A stretch of 39,376 nt of DNA from Xanthobacteraceae bacterium (GTDB taxonomy: Bacteria; Pseudomonadota; Alphaproteobacteria; Rhizobiales; Xanthobacteraceae): NCBI GenBank assembly GCA_019752575.1, contig JAIELW010000027.1, positions 1 to 39,376 on the forward strand, written 5' to 3'. This document shows, piece by piece, positions 24,647 to 32,684 of this stretch (position 1 is the stretch's first letter; each line of letters starts with the position of its first letter). The notes under the pieces are model-generated. The model saw only the letters and a list, made by a program, of their open reading frames with translations, did no database searches and was not told the origin of the DNA. The position numbers were made by a program, and so were the translations under genes.

Positions 24647-24759
24647 ATGAGTGGAATTGGGGTATTCGATTGCCTCCAGTTGCAGACTTTTTTCATAGAC
24701 CGTCCGCGATGGCGTGAGAGCGGCGGTATCCAAACCGGGCTATATAACCGGCTAACAAA

Positions 24760-25968
24760 ATGAGAAACGCCATGGAAGAAACGCGCAATCATCTCCGCTT
24801 CATCAACATCGCGCACTTCATCGACCACTATGTGCTGCTTGTCTTTCCGACGGTGGTGATAGGACTCGAGGCGGCGCTCGCGCGTTCCTATGCGGAGTTG
24901 ATCGCGCTTTCGACCGCCTGCTTCGTAGCCTTCGGCCTGTTCTCGCTGCCTTGGGGCTGGCTCGCGGATCACTGGAGCCGGCGCAAGATCATGGCGATCT
25001 TTTTCTTCGGCTGTGCGGTCTCGATGGCTGCCGCCGCCGCCGCGCCGAATGTTTACTGGCTCGCGGGGGCGCTGCTGCTGCTCGGCATCTTCGCCGCGAT
25101 CTATCATCCCGTCGGCATTCCGATGCTGGTCACGAATGCGCGCGACCGCGGCCGCGATTTTGCAACCAACGGCGTGTGGGGAAATTTCGGGGTTGCGTTC
25201 GCGCCGGGCATCACCGCTGCATTGATGGCGTATACCGGCTGGCGCGCGGCTTTTCTCATTCCGGCGGCGATCTGCGCCGTGGTCGGCGTTGCCTATCTCT
25301 ATTTGACCAAAGAAGAGAAGGATAAGGCCGGTCAGCGCGCGAAAGTCGCGGAAGTGCCGCTCACCGGCGCGATGATGGTGTCCGTCTTCGCGTTCTTCGC
25401 GCTGCTCGCGTTCTCCGGCGGCATCGTCTTCAATATTCTCACGATCGCGATTCCAAAGATCGTCGACGAGGGCATGGCGCAGCAAATTCCGCTCGTACTC
25501 CTCGGCTCGGTAGCAACGGGCGTGCTCCTGTTCGGCGGCATGGCGCAACTCACCGTCGGGCGGCTGGTATCGCGCGTCGCACCACACGTCCTCTTGGCTT
25601 TCATCGGCGTGCTGCAGGTTGCCGGCGTGGTGTGGGCCTATTACGCGACGGGCCCGCTCCTGCTCGGCGCGCTCGCACTCTCGATCGCCGCGATCTACGC
25701 GCAGGTGACGGTCGGCGATGTCGTGATCGCTCGTTACACGGCCGATGCCTGGCGCGGGCGCGTGTTTGCGGTGCGCTTCTTTCTTGCCTTCATCTCGAGC
25801 GGTCTTGCGGTTTCGCTGATCGCGGCGCTGCACGGGCAGGGCGGGTTCGGCCTGGTCCTGATCATGACTGCTGTATTCGCGGCGTTGTTCATGGTCGCGA
25901 CCATCGCGATATCGTTCCTGGCGAACCGCGCGGAGTCGCGGCTGCCTTCGTCGCAGCCGGCAGAGTGA
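24760..25968 (+). CDS. MFS transporter (Fsr-like)
   Basis: This 402-residue protein has 12 hydrophobic segments in two halves and the MFS motif WGWLADHWSRRKIMA between segments 2 and 3. IYHPVGIPMLVT and GVWGNFGVAFAPGITAALM in the N-half resemble the fosmidomycin-resistance-type efflux group. The substrate is unknown. The start could be Met1 (24760) or Met5 (24772, MEETRNHLRF); the second looks more natural. Its TGA stop overlaps the GTG start of a frameshifted secreted-protein gene by 4 bp (GTGA), so the two were probably one operon. Confidence 0.85.
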   Translation: MRNAMEETRNHLRFINIAHFIDHYVLLVFPTVVIGLEAALARSYAELIALSTACFVAFGLFSLPWGWLADHWSRRKIMAIFFFGCAVSMAAAAAAPNVYWLAGALLLLGIFAAIYHPVGIPMLVTNARDRGRDFATNGVWGNFGVAFAPGITAALMAYTGWRAAFLIPAAICAVVGVAYLYLTKEEKDKAGQRAKVAEVPLTGAMMVSVFAFFALLAFSGGIVFNILTIAIPKIVDEGMAQQIPLVLLGSVATGVLLFGGMAQLTVGRLVSRVAPHVLLAFIGVLQVAGVVWAYYATGPLLLGALALSIAAIYAQVTVGDVVIARYTADAWRGRVFAVRFFLAFISSGLAVSLIAALHGQGGFGLVLIMTAVFAALFMVATIAISFLANRAESRLPSSQPAE

Positions 25969-26457
25969 GCAAGAAGTTGCGGCGTCTGATCGCCGCGGCA
26001 TTCATCCTTGCATTACCTTTCGATATCGCAGCCGCACGGCAGCGCCTTGCGGACCGTGCACAAGCGACCGATTTCACGGTGCAATTATTCCTGGAAGCGT
26101 GGAGAGCTCTCTCCTAACATCTTCACGCTTGAGGGATTTGGCGCGTGGAATTTCAGCGCGCAATGGAAAGGCAACGATGGCGGCAAGTTTTCCGGCTTTC
26201 TCGTGCGCGTAAAACTGGAATCCAATTCCAAGAAAGATATCTTCGCGCAGGGCAGGCAGGCGCAGATCGTGTTGCGCAACCGCAAGACGAAGAAAGTGCT
26301 GCGGGCGTGGAATATTTCCGACATCTATGTCGGCGACAACGGCGTGAGCTACCGGGCCCAGTTTTTCGAAGGGCTCGACTGTCAGTTCATGGAGATCACG
26401 CTGACTTCGGGCACGACGAAGATCACGCGAGAACTTCCCTTCGCCTGCGGTGAGTAG
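25965..26457 (+). pseudogene. Frameshifted secreted protein gene downstream of the MFS gene
   Basis: Frame 1 starts GTG at 25965 with MSKKLRRLIAAAFILALP, a signal peptide, and continues 50 codons to DFTVQLFLEAWRALS and a stop at about 26115. A second frame then carries GELSPNIFTLEGFGAWNFSAQW to PFACGE at 26457, which has protein-like composition but no start of its own. Adding back two bases (an AG unit in GGAGAGCTCTCTCC, near 26100) joins them as EAWRELSPNIF. The likely event is loss of one dinucleotide from a repeat, or a sequencing error there. The restored protein of about 165 residues would be periplasmic, with one beta-rich domain of unknown function. I do not recognise the family. Confidence 0.65.
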
Positions 26458-26508
26458 CAATCCCCTAAAACCTTGAATTTGTATGCATTTCATCGCCATG
26501 TTGATGAT

Positions 26509-26537
26509 TTGACTTATGACTGACTAGTCAGTCATAG
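26509..26537 (+). promoter_or_regulatory. Promoter with 22-bp perfect palindromic operator for the TetR operon
   Basis: The palindrome TATGACTGACTAGTCAGTCATA occupies 26515-26536; its two halves are TATGACTGACT and AGTCAGTCATA. A TTGACT -35-like box ends at 26514 and a TCATAG -10-like box begins 17 bp later inside the palindrome. A TetR dimer bound here would cover the spacer and -10. The TGACTGA/TCAGTCA arms match the style of TetR/AcrR operators. The regulator ATG lies 8 bp downstream, so autorepression is likely. Confidence 0.75.
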
Positions 26538-26544
26538 TTGGGGC

Positions 26545-27210
26545 ATGACAACAGCAGCAAATAAGAAGCCGAAACCGGCGGGCGGAAAGCCTTCGCGCCG
26601 GCACGAGCAGGGTAGCGGCAAGCGGGAACTCATTCTTGCTGCCGCGCTCGACGAATTTTCGCAGAACGGATTTGCCGCCGCGCGCCTCGATGATGTGGCG
26701 AAGCGTGCGAATGTCGCGAAGGGCACGATCTATCTCTACTTCAAAGACAAGGAATCGCTGTTTCAGGAACTTCTGCGCGTGCAGATCAGCCCGGTGGTCG
26801 GCATGCTGGAAGCCGTGCTCGCGGCCAGTAAAGACGCGAGGCCAGTGCCGCTCCGCGAGACTGCGAACCGGATCGCCGATCTTTTCGTCGATCAGGTGAT
26901 TTCGACGCGGCGCAAAGACATCGTCCGTCTGATCCTGACCGAGGGGCCGCGTTTTCCGAAACTTGCGGAGTTTTATTATCGCGAAATCATTTCCCGCGCG
27001 ATCTCGGCATTTCGCACGCGCGCAGCACGTGCGGCGAAAGAGGGTGAACTCAGGAGCGACACGCTTGCGCGCTTTCCCCAACTTATCGTCGCGCCTGCGC
27101 TGACCGCGATCATGTGGAAGTCAATGTTCGACAAGTTCGAGCCGCTCGACGCAAAGGCTTTGATGAAAGCGCATATCGAAATTCTGTTCGACAAGGAGGA
27201 GCGGTCATGA
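26545..27210 (+). CDS. TetR/AcrR family transcriptional regulator
   Basis: This 221-residue protein has a basic 25-residue lead, then the TetR helix-turn-helix: ILAAALDEFSQNGFAAARLDDVAKRANVAKGTIYLYFKDKESLF at about residues 30-73. The C-terminal helical part is divergent, as expected for a ligand-binding domain. It starts 8 bp after a perfect 22-bp palindrome and overlaps the HlyD gene by 4 bp (ATGA), so it very likely represses its own export operon and is released by a ligand, perhaps a substrate of the pump. The ligand is unknown. Confidence 0.9.
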   Translation: MTTAANKKPKPAGGKPSRRHEQGSGKRELILAAALDEFSQNGFAAARLDDVAKRANVAKGTIYLYFKDKESLFQELLRVQISPVVGMLEAVLAASKDARPVPLRETANRIADLFVDQVISTRRKDIVRLILTEGPRFPKLAEFYYREIISRAISAFRTRAARAAKEGELRSDTLARFPQLIVAPALTAIMWKSMFDKFEPLDAKALMKAHIEILFDKEERS

Positions 27211-27971
27211 GGCGGTTCCGTATTTTTTTATTGCCGTTGCCTATTCTCATTATGCTCGCAGGGTGCGGGCAGAACGGAACGCAGAATTTTCAGGGTTGGA
27301 TCGAAGCCAACCTGATCTTCGTCGGGCCCGACGAGAACGGGCGCATTGAAGTGTTGAACGTTCGCGAAGGCGACAAGGTTTCGAAAACCTCGCCGCTATT
27401 TTCGCTCGAAGCCGATCTGCAGAAGGCGGACGAACTCGCCGCGCGCGCGGCGCTCGAAAATGCGCGCACCGCGTTCGCGCGCGCTGAGCAACTCGTGAAG
27501 ACGAACAGCGGCACGCAGAAGTCTTATGACGACGCGCAGGCGGCATTGCGGGAAGCAGAAGCGAAACTCAATTCCGCGCAGACGCGCCTGACCAGACGCT
27601 CCATCGTCAGTCCGGTCGAAGGCGTGATCCAGCAGGTCTATTTTCGCGCGGGCGAGCTTGTCGTCGCCGGGCGCCCCATCATCGCGATCCTGCCGCCCGG
27701 AAACGTGAAAGTGCGGTTCTACGTTTCGCAGGCGATGCTGCCGCGCATTGCAATCGGCGACGTTGTCACTGTCCATTGCGACGGCTGCACCGCGCAGAAT
27801 GCCAAGATCAGTTTCATCGCGCGGCAGGCCGAATATACGCCGCCCGTGATCTATAGCGAGCAGGAGCGCAACAAGCTCGTATTCCTGATCGAAGCGTTGC
27901 CCGAAAAGCCCGCGGAGATGCGCGTGGGTCAACCGGTGAATGTCACGGTCACCTCGCGCGAGAAAAAGTAA
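27207..27971 (+). CDS. HlyD-family periplasmic adaptor (efflux lipoprotein)
   Basis: This 254-residue protein starts ATG at 27207, overlapping the TetR stop. It has an N-terminal lipoprotein signal, LPILIMLAGCGQN, with the lipobox cysteine at about residue 21, so it should be anchored in a membrane. A biotinyl-lipoyl-like half (GRIEVLNVREGDKVSKTSPLF), a helical hairpin (ARTAFARAEQLVKT, SYDDAQAALREAEAKLNSAQ) and a second lipoyl half (SPVEGVIQQVYFRAGELV) follow in the usual adaptor order. It links the inner-membrane ABC pump (next two genes) to an outer-membrane channel, which is not in the window. YbhG is the nearest model. Confidence 0.9.
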   Translation: MRRFRIFLLPLPILIMLAGCGQNGTQNFQGWIEANLIFVGPDENGRIEVLNVREGDKVSKTSPLFSLEADLQKADELAARAALENARTAFARAEQLVKTNSGTQKSYDDAQAALREAEAKLNSAQTRLTRRSIVSPVEGVIQQVYFRAGELVVAGRPIIAILPPGNVKVRFYVSQAMLPRIAIGDVVTVHCDGCTAQNAKISFIARQAEYTPPVIYSEQERNKLVFLIEALPEKPAEMRVGQPVNVTVTSREKK

Positions 27972-28903
27972 TGACAGGCGCACCCGACATCGCGATCGAT
28001 GTGAAGGGACTAACAAAGTCCTTCGACGGCCGTGTGGTCGTGCGCGATCTCTCGATGCAGGTGAAGCGCGGCTCGATCTATGGCTTTCTCGGGCCGAATG
28101 GCTCGGGCAAGACTACGACGATCCGCATGCTCTGCGGACTGCTCACGCCGGACTCGGGCGAGGGCACGTGCCTTGGCTACAACATCCGCACCGAGGCCGA
28201 CCAGATCAAGCGGCATGTGGGTTACATGACGCAGCGTTTCTCGCTCTATCAGGATCTGTCGGTGCGCGAGAATCTCGAATTCGTCGCGCGGATTTACGGA
28301 TTGAACGCGCCGGTGAAATCCGCACGCGAGATAATCGATCGTCTAGGACTTCACGGCCGCGAGGAGCAGCTCGCGGCGCAGCTTTCCGGCGGCTGGAAAC
28401 AGCGGCTCGCGCTCGGCGCGTGTACGTTGCCATCGCCGCAGTTGCTGCTTCTGGACGAGCCGACCGCGGGCGTCGATCCGAAGGCACGGCGCGAATTCTG
28501 GAACGAGATTCATGCGCTTGCGAACGACGGGCTCACCGTACTCGTCTCGACGCACTACATGGACGAAGCCGAGCGCTGCCACGAGATCGCGTACATCGCA
28601 TATGGCGAGTTGCTTACGCATGGCACGGTCGAAGAGGTGATCGAGCAGTCGAAGCTCATCACTTACAAAGTGAGCGGCGACGATTTGCAGAAGTTGCTGC
28701 ACCAGCTCGACGGCAAGCCGGGCGTCGATATGGTGGCGCCGTTCGGCACCAGCCTGCACGTCTCCGGCCGCGACGAGAAGAAGCTGGAGGCGGCGATCAA
28801 GCCTTATCGCGCGGACAAGAAGTTCGTCTGGACGCGCTCGGAGCCTTCACTCGAGGATGTCTTCATCGAATTGATGAACCGCTCGAAAGATAACTTTCAA
28901 TGA
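27971..28903 (+). CDS. ABC exporter ATP-binding protein (YbhF/CcmA-like)
   Basis: This 310-residue ATPase has Walker A GPNGSGKTTTIRMLCG, the Q-loop region (YMTQRFSLYQDLSVREN), the signature LSGGWKQRLALGACTLP, Walker B LLLLDEPTAGVDP and the H-loop LVSTHYMDEAERC. The Trp in SGGWKQ is a variant seen in YbhF-type multidrug exporters. A C-terminal 90-residue regulatory extension follows. The start overlaps the HlyD stop by one base (TAATG). The permease gene lies 142 bp downstream, separated by a palindromic repeat element that seems to have entered the operon. Confidence 0.93.
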   Translation: MTGAPDIAIDVKGLTKSFDGRVVVRDLSMQVKRGSIYGFLGPNGSGKTTTIRMLCGLLTPDSGEGTCLGYNIRTEADQIKRHVGYMTQRFSLYQDLSVRENLEFVARIYGLNAPVKSAREIIDRLGLHGREEQLAAQLSGGWKQRLALGACTLPSPQLLLLDEPTAGVDPKARREFWNEIHALANDGLTVLVSTHYMDEAERCHEIAYIAYGELLTHGTVEEVIEQSKLITYKVSGDDLQKLLHQLDGKPGVDMVAPFGTSLHVSGRDEKKLEAAIKPYRADKKFVWTRSEPSLEDVFIELMNRSKDNFQ

Positions 28904-28923
28904 GCGAGGCTGTGATTCTTCCT

Positions 28924-29035
28924 TGTCATTCCGGACGCGCGAAGCGCGATCCGGAATCCAGAGTGATATGGCAAGGTAATTATTTGTGGCTCTGGATTCC
29001 GGGTTCGCGAGCTTTGCTCGCGCCCCGGAATGACA
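28924..29035. repeat. Palindromic repeat element (TGTCATTCCGG family) inside the ABC operon
   Basis: The 112-bp element begins TGTCATTCCGG and ends CCGGAATGACA. The inner arms CCGGAATCCAGAG and CTCTGGATTCCGG flank a 26-nt AT-rich centre. Each half forms its own hairpin, with GCGCGAAGCGC at one tip and GCGAGCTTTGCTCGC at the other. It fills almost the whole gap between the ATPase and permease genes and is the most regular copy in the window. Confidence 0.9.
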
Positions 29036-29045
29036 GGATTGCGTC

Positions 29046-30182
29046 ATGCTGAGCGTTTTACGTCAGCCCGGTTTCTGGCGCCGCGTTCGTGCGATGCTCA
29101 CGAAGGAGTTCATCCAGCTTCGCCGCGACCGCGTTTCGTTCGCGATGATCGTCATGATTCCGGTGATGCAGCTCGTGCTGTTTGGCTATGCGATCAATAC
29201 GACGCCGCGCAATTTGCCGACCGCCGTTTTGTTGCAGGAGACCAGCGACGTCGGCCGCACGATACTCGCTGCGATCGAGCGGACCGGATACTTCAAGATC
29301 ACGCACCGGCTTTCCTCGGCAGAGGAATTCGACCAAGTGCTCGCGTCGGGCAGGGTGCTGTTCGCGATCGAAATTCCCGCAGGCTTCGAGCGCGCACTGC
29401 GGCGAGGAGATATGCCGGCGCTGCTTGTCGCTGCCGATGCGACCGATCCGGTTGCCTCGGGCACCGCGCTCGGAAGCTTAAACCGGATCGTGCAGCTCGC
29501 GCTCATCAACGAGCGCATGCTGCCGGACCAGACGCAGCCGCTGTTCGAGATCAGAAGCCACGCGCGCTACAACCCTGCCGCGGTGAGTTCGCTCAACATC
29601 GTGCCTGGCCTCGTCGGTACGATTCTCACAATGACCATGCTGATCTTCACCGCGCTCTCGGTAACGCGCGAAGTTGAACGCGTGACGATGGAGAGTCTCC
29701 TCTCAATGCCGATCTCGCCGCTGGAGATCATGGTCGGAAAGATCATTCCCTACATCATGGTGGGGTTCACGCAAGCCGCGCTCATCATCGGCTTTGGAGT
29801 GTTGCTATTTGGCGTACCGATCCTCGGCAACCTGCTCTTGCTCGCGCTGCTATCGACGCTCTTCATCGCGACCAATCTTTCGATCGGCTATTCGTTCTCG
29901 ACGGTTGCGCAGAACCAGCTGCAGGCGATCCAGATGACCTTCATGTTCTTTCTGCCGAACATTCTCTTGTCCGGTTTCATGTTTCCGTTCGCAGGCATGC
30001 CGGGCTGGGCGCAATGGATCGGCGAGGCGCTGCCGCTCACGCATTATCTGCGGATCGTGCGCTCGATCATGCTGAAGGGCTCCGGCTTCGCCGAACTACA
30101 ATACGAAGTGCTCGCACTGTTCGTCCTGATGCTGGTCGCGATGACGATCGCGGTGACGCGTTTCAGAAGGACGCTGGATTAG
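29046..30182 (+). CDS. ABC-2 type exporter permease (YbhS/YbhR-like)
   Basis: This 378-residue protein has one N-terminal membrane helix (MIVMIPVMQLVLFGYAINTT), a periplasmic domain of about 130 residues, and five clustered C-terminal helices including TMLIFTALSVTREVERVTMESLLSMPISPLEIMVGKIIPYI, the ABC-2 signature. The MFFLPNILLSGFMFPFAGMP segment is typical of YbhR/YhhJ. It would form a homodimeric channel powered by the upstream ATPase, since only one permease is present. Both start and reading frame follow a repeat element, and no ribosome site is obvious before its ATG. Confidence 0.92.
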   Translation: MLSVLRQPGFWRRVRAMLTKEFIQLRRDRVSFAMIVMIPVMQLVLFGYAINTTPRNLPTAVLLQETSDVGRTILAAIERTGYFKITHRLSSAEEFDQVLASGRVLFAIEIPAGFERALRRGDMPALLVAADATDPVASGTALGSLNRIVQLALINERMLPDQTQPLFEIRSHARYNPAAVSSLNIVPGLVGTILTMTMLIFTALSVTREVERVTMESLLSMPISPLEIMVGKIIPYIMVGFTQAALIIGFGVLLFGVPILGNLLLLALLSTLFIATNLSIGYSFSTVAQNQLQAIQMTFMFFLPNILLSGFMFPFAGMPGWAQWIGEALPLTHYLRIVRSIMLKGSGFAELQYEVLALFVLMLVAMTIAVTRFRRTLD

Positions 30183-30610
30183 CGTCTTCAGCACGCCGTC
30201 GGGATGGGGTTCAAATTTCAAACAGCAGAATATTTTCTCGCTGGCGGAGTGCCGGAGCTCCCGGATCGTCGCCTCGCCCTTGGACGAGGGGAGCGGAGCA
30301 CCGGAAGGCGCATCCGTATTTTGTGTCACGCCCCGGCGAAGGAGCGTGCGTCGCCTTCCGGCGCTCCACTGACGGCGTTTATCCGGACGCGGGCCGCGCT
30401 TTTCGTGAAACGGAAACGAATTTCCGCTTCTCCGTCAGCCGTGCTCCCGGCAGGCGAGCCTAGTCTCGCCGGGCGGTGCCCCGCATCCGCTCCGGCGCAT
30501 GCATTGCGAATGCACGCGCGGAAGCGCCGTGCCCGCTTCCGCATTCGAGACGCCTCCAGAACGCGCCCTTCGTGAAACGGGTGTGATACGCTATCCCGTC
30601 AGGGTGATTT
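30183..30610. other. Gene-free, palindrome-rich intergenic region
   Basis: This 428-bp stretch has no credible gene. It is rich in short inverted pairs, for example CCGGAAGGCG/CGCCTTCCGG (30300s and 30350s), GGCGAG/CTCGCC and TGCATT/AATGCA. The segment CTTCGTGAAACGG occurs twice in related form. It resembles degenerate dispersed repeats of this bacterial group. I see no RNA gene. Confidence 0.45.
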
Positions 30611-31222
30611 TTGTCAAGGAAAAAATACCTAGTGCCAAAGCGGGCGGCCAGTAAGGATATTTATCGCAATTTTGCGCACTTGGCCGAACACGAGACCGAG
30701 GGCAAGGACTTCCATATTCGCGTGGAGCCTCGTGATTCAAGCGCCGTCGTCATCGCGCCTCATGGCGGGCGAATTGAGCCGCGGACAAAAGAGATCGCAA
30801 TGGCAATCGCCAAAGACGACACCAGCTTTTATTCGTTTGAAGCAATCCGATCGAACGAGCTGCACATTACGTCAAGCCGCTTCGATGAACCCAGATGTCT
30901 GAAACTCGTAAGGAAGAGCGCTCTCGTGCTCGCAATACACGGCTGTAGGAACGAGCACGATCGCGACGAGACCGTATATTTTGGCGGTCTATATCGTGAG
31001 CGGATAAAGCGGTTCAAAGCAGAGTTGAAAAAACAAGGGTTCGCTGTGGCCGACCATCCAAAACTTAAGGGAGACCACGTGCTTAACATTTGCAATCGCG
31101 GTACAAATGGGAAGGGCATACAACTCGAGCTCCCGATGCGTTTGAGAGTTCGCCTGACCCGTTCGAAAGCGCTAATGGATAAATTCGTGTTAGCCGCCCG
31201 GCAGACAATCGAAGCCGGTTAG
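30611..31222 (+). CDS. Poly-gamma-glutamate hydrolase family protein (PghP-like, PF05908)
   Basis: This protein of up to 203 residues matches the family of phage and bacterial enzymes that cleave poly-gamma-glutamate. VVIAPHGGRIEPRTKEIA, SFYSFEAI, ELHITSSRFDEPRCLKLV, LAIHGCRN and LNICNRGTNGKGIQLELPMRLR give the zinc-site and active-site regions in the expected order. No signal peptide is visible, as in phage PghP. The frame begins TTG at 30611, preceded by an AGGGTGA ribosome site; a GTG at 30632 is the alternative. Base composition and codon use (more A/T, rare AGG/CTA) differ from its neighbours, so acquisition by transfer is likely. The substrate here is not known. Confidence 0.75.
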   Translation: MSRKKYLVPKRAASKDIYRNFAHLAEHETEGKDFHIRVEPRDSSAVVIAPHGGRIEPRTKEIAMAIAKDDTSFYSFEAIRSNELHITSSRFDEPRCLKLVRKSALVLAIHGCRNEHDRDETVYFGGLYRERIKRFKAELKKQGFAVADHPKLKGDHVLNICNRGTNGKGIQLELPMRLRVRLTRSKALMDKFVLAARQTIEAG

Positions 31223-31240
31223 TTGCGTTGTAAGGCGTGG

Positions 31241-31263
31241 ATGGCCGGGACAAGCCCGGCCAT
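31241..31263. repeat. Small palindrome ATGGCCGGG-N5-CCCGGCCAT
   Basis: A perfect 9-bp stem with an ACAAG loop lies between the PghP-like gene and the DUF72 gene, whose stops face each other. It is related to GGCCGGGCATGACGA at about 355-370 and is a common alphaproteobacterial repeat half. No T-run follows. Confidence 0.65.
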
Positions 31264-31279
31264 GACGAACCGGGATTCG

Positions 31280-32080
31280 TCACTTCAGCTTCTTGATCAA
31301 TTCCATCGCCGCCGCCGGTGCGCGGACTTTTCCTTCGTTAATAAAATAGATGAAAACGTCGCGCGGCTCCGCGGCGGGTTTCGTTTTGTCCGCGTGCGGC
31401 AGCGAGGCCACGTCTTTTCCTGACGCCCAAACTTTCGCGTGCTTGGCTATAGTTTCGATCTCTTTTGGCGGATAGCCGGTTTTTATTTTGTCCTTGCCGC
31501 GCTGGAGGCGGGCATAGACGAAATCACCGGTGATGTCGGCGGTGTTCACGTAATCGATGTGATCGGTGTAGCAGATCGAAACGCCGAACTCGCTCGCGAG
31601 CTTGATGAACGCGGGCGTTGAGAAAGTTTCGTTCCTCGGCTCGACGACGTGGCGGATCTTCCGCCCGTCGAATTTCTCGGGCAGCAGTTCCAGAAACTTT
31701 CCAAAGTCCGCCTCGTCGAATTTCTTGGCCGGTGCGAATTGCCAGAGCAGGGGGCCGAGTTTGTCGCCTAGCTCCGTGACACCTGAATCCATAAAGCGCT
31801 TGATCGAGTCGCCGGCTTCCGCGAGCACGCGACGGTTTACGGCGTAGCGCACGCCTTTAAGCGCGAAGACGAAGCCGTCGGGCGTTTCGCTCGCCCACTT
31901 CCGATACGTCTTTGCGTTCTGTGTCCGATAGAACGTGCCGTTGACTTCAATCGAAGTGAGCGCACGGCTCGCGTATTCCAGTTCCTTCGCGTGTACCAAT
32001 CGTTTCGGATAAAATACGCCGCGCCAGGGCTCAAAGGTCCAGCCACCGATGCCTGCGTAAATTTTGCCAAGCTTCGCCAT
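31280..32080 (-). CDS. DUF72 domain-containing protein (YecE family)
   Basis: This 266-residue TIM-barrel-like protein starts with YAGIGGWTFEPWRGVFYPKRLVHAKELEYASRAL and contains SIEVNGTFYR, PLLWQFAP and ICYTDHID, the conserved blocks of DUF72. The biochemical role of the family is unproven. Its ATG overlaps the stop of the DUF488 gene by one base (TGATG), so the two are coupled. DUF72 and DUF488 genes are repeatedly neighbours in bacteria, which suggests a shared, possibly repair- or nucleic-acid-related task; this is an association only. Confidence 0.9.
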   Translation of the reverse strand: MAKLGKIYAGIGGWTFEPWRGVFYPKRLVHAKELEYASRALTSIEVNGTFYRTQNAKTYRKWASETPDGFVFALKGVRYAVNRRVLAEAGDSIKRFMDSGVTELGDKLGPLLWQFAPAKKFDEADFGKFLELLPEKFDGRKIRHVVEPRNETFSTPAFIKLASEFGVSICYTDHIDYVNTADITGDFVYARLQRGKDKIKTGYPPKEIETIAKHAKVWASGKDVASLPHADKTKPAAEPRDVFIYFINEGKVRAPAAAMELIKKLK

Positions 32081-32535
32081 CAGATAAAGTGCCCCGGAAA
32101 CAGATCGACGATCTTGGCGCCGGTTTCTTTCGCCACCAGCTCCGCAATCTTACTGCGGTGACACTCCTCGGGCTTCCTCTCGTAACATAAGAGACAGACC
32201 TTCTTGCCCGCTTCGACAAGCTTGTTCACTTCGGCGAGCTCTTCTTGCGCGAGTTTGGTCTTGATGTGCTTGCCGTAAATTTTCCAAAGCTTCTCGTAAT
32301 TGCCTGCGCGCGCGGCTTCGCGCCCCTCCGCAGGCGTGCCGAGCTTCTGAAAATGCAGATAAGCAATGCCGGCTTCGTCGAGCGCGGCCGAAAGCGCTTT
32401 TTTGGAAAATCCGGCGCGCCGCGAGGCGGCGACCGCACGGGTATCGATCAAAATCTTCACTTTTGCGCGTTGCAACGCATCGATGACATCGCCTAGCGGG
32501 GTTTGCTCATAGCCGACGGTAAATAGGGAAGGCAT
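32080..32535 (-). CDS. DUF488 domain-containing protein
   Basis: This 151-residue protein has the DUF488 motifs: LFTVGYEQTPLGDVIDAL at the start, ILIDTRAVAASRRAGFSK in the first third, and the cysteine-rich VCLLCYERKPEECHRSKIAEL near the end. The CxxCYE..xxECHR block is the family hallmark and may bind a metal. The function is not known. It precedes DUF72 with a one-base overlap. No promoter is obvious in the 149-bp gap to the divergent superoxide dismutase gene. Confidence 0.9.
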   Translation of the reverse strand: MPSLFTVGYEQTPLGDVIDALQRAKVKILIDTRAVAASRRAGFSKKALSAALDEAGIAYLHFQKLGTPAEGREAARAGNYEKLWKIYGKHIKTKLAQEELAEVNKLVEAGKKVCLLCYERKPEECHRSKIAELVAKETGAKIVDLFPGHFI

Positions 32536-32684
32536 GCGGTCCTGTTATTCCAGAGCCATTCACAAAATCGCGGAGCGGTGAAACTATCTTGCGTTCCGCC
32601 GTGTTCCCGCAATGCTGCCCGGGCGTTCAGGCAGCGCGATGGCCGCGAGAGCCGCGGCCACATCATTCTTTTTGGGAGGTTTTC

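Noticed and set aside
24583-26001. 472-residue frame on the minus strand
   Set aside because: It is antisense to the MFS transporter; its charged, Arg-rich composition is typical of a shadow.
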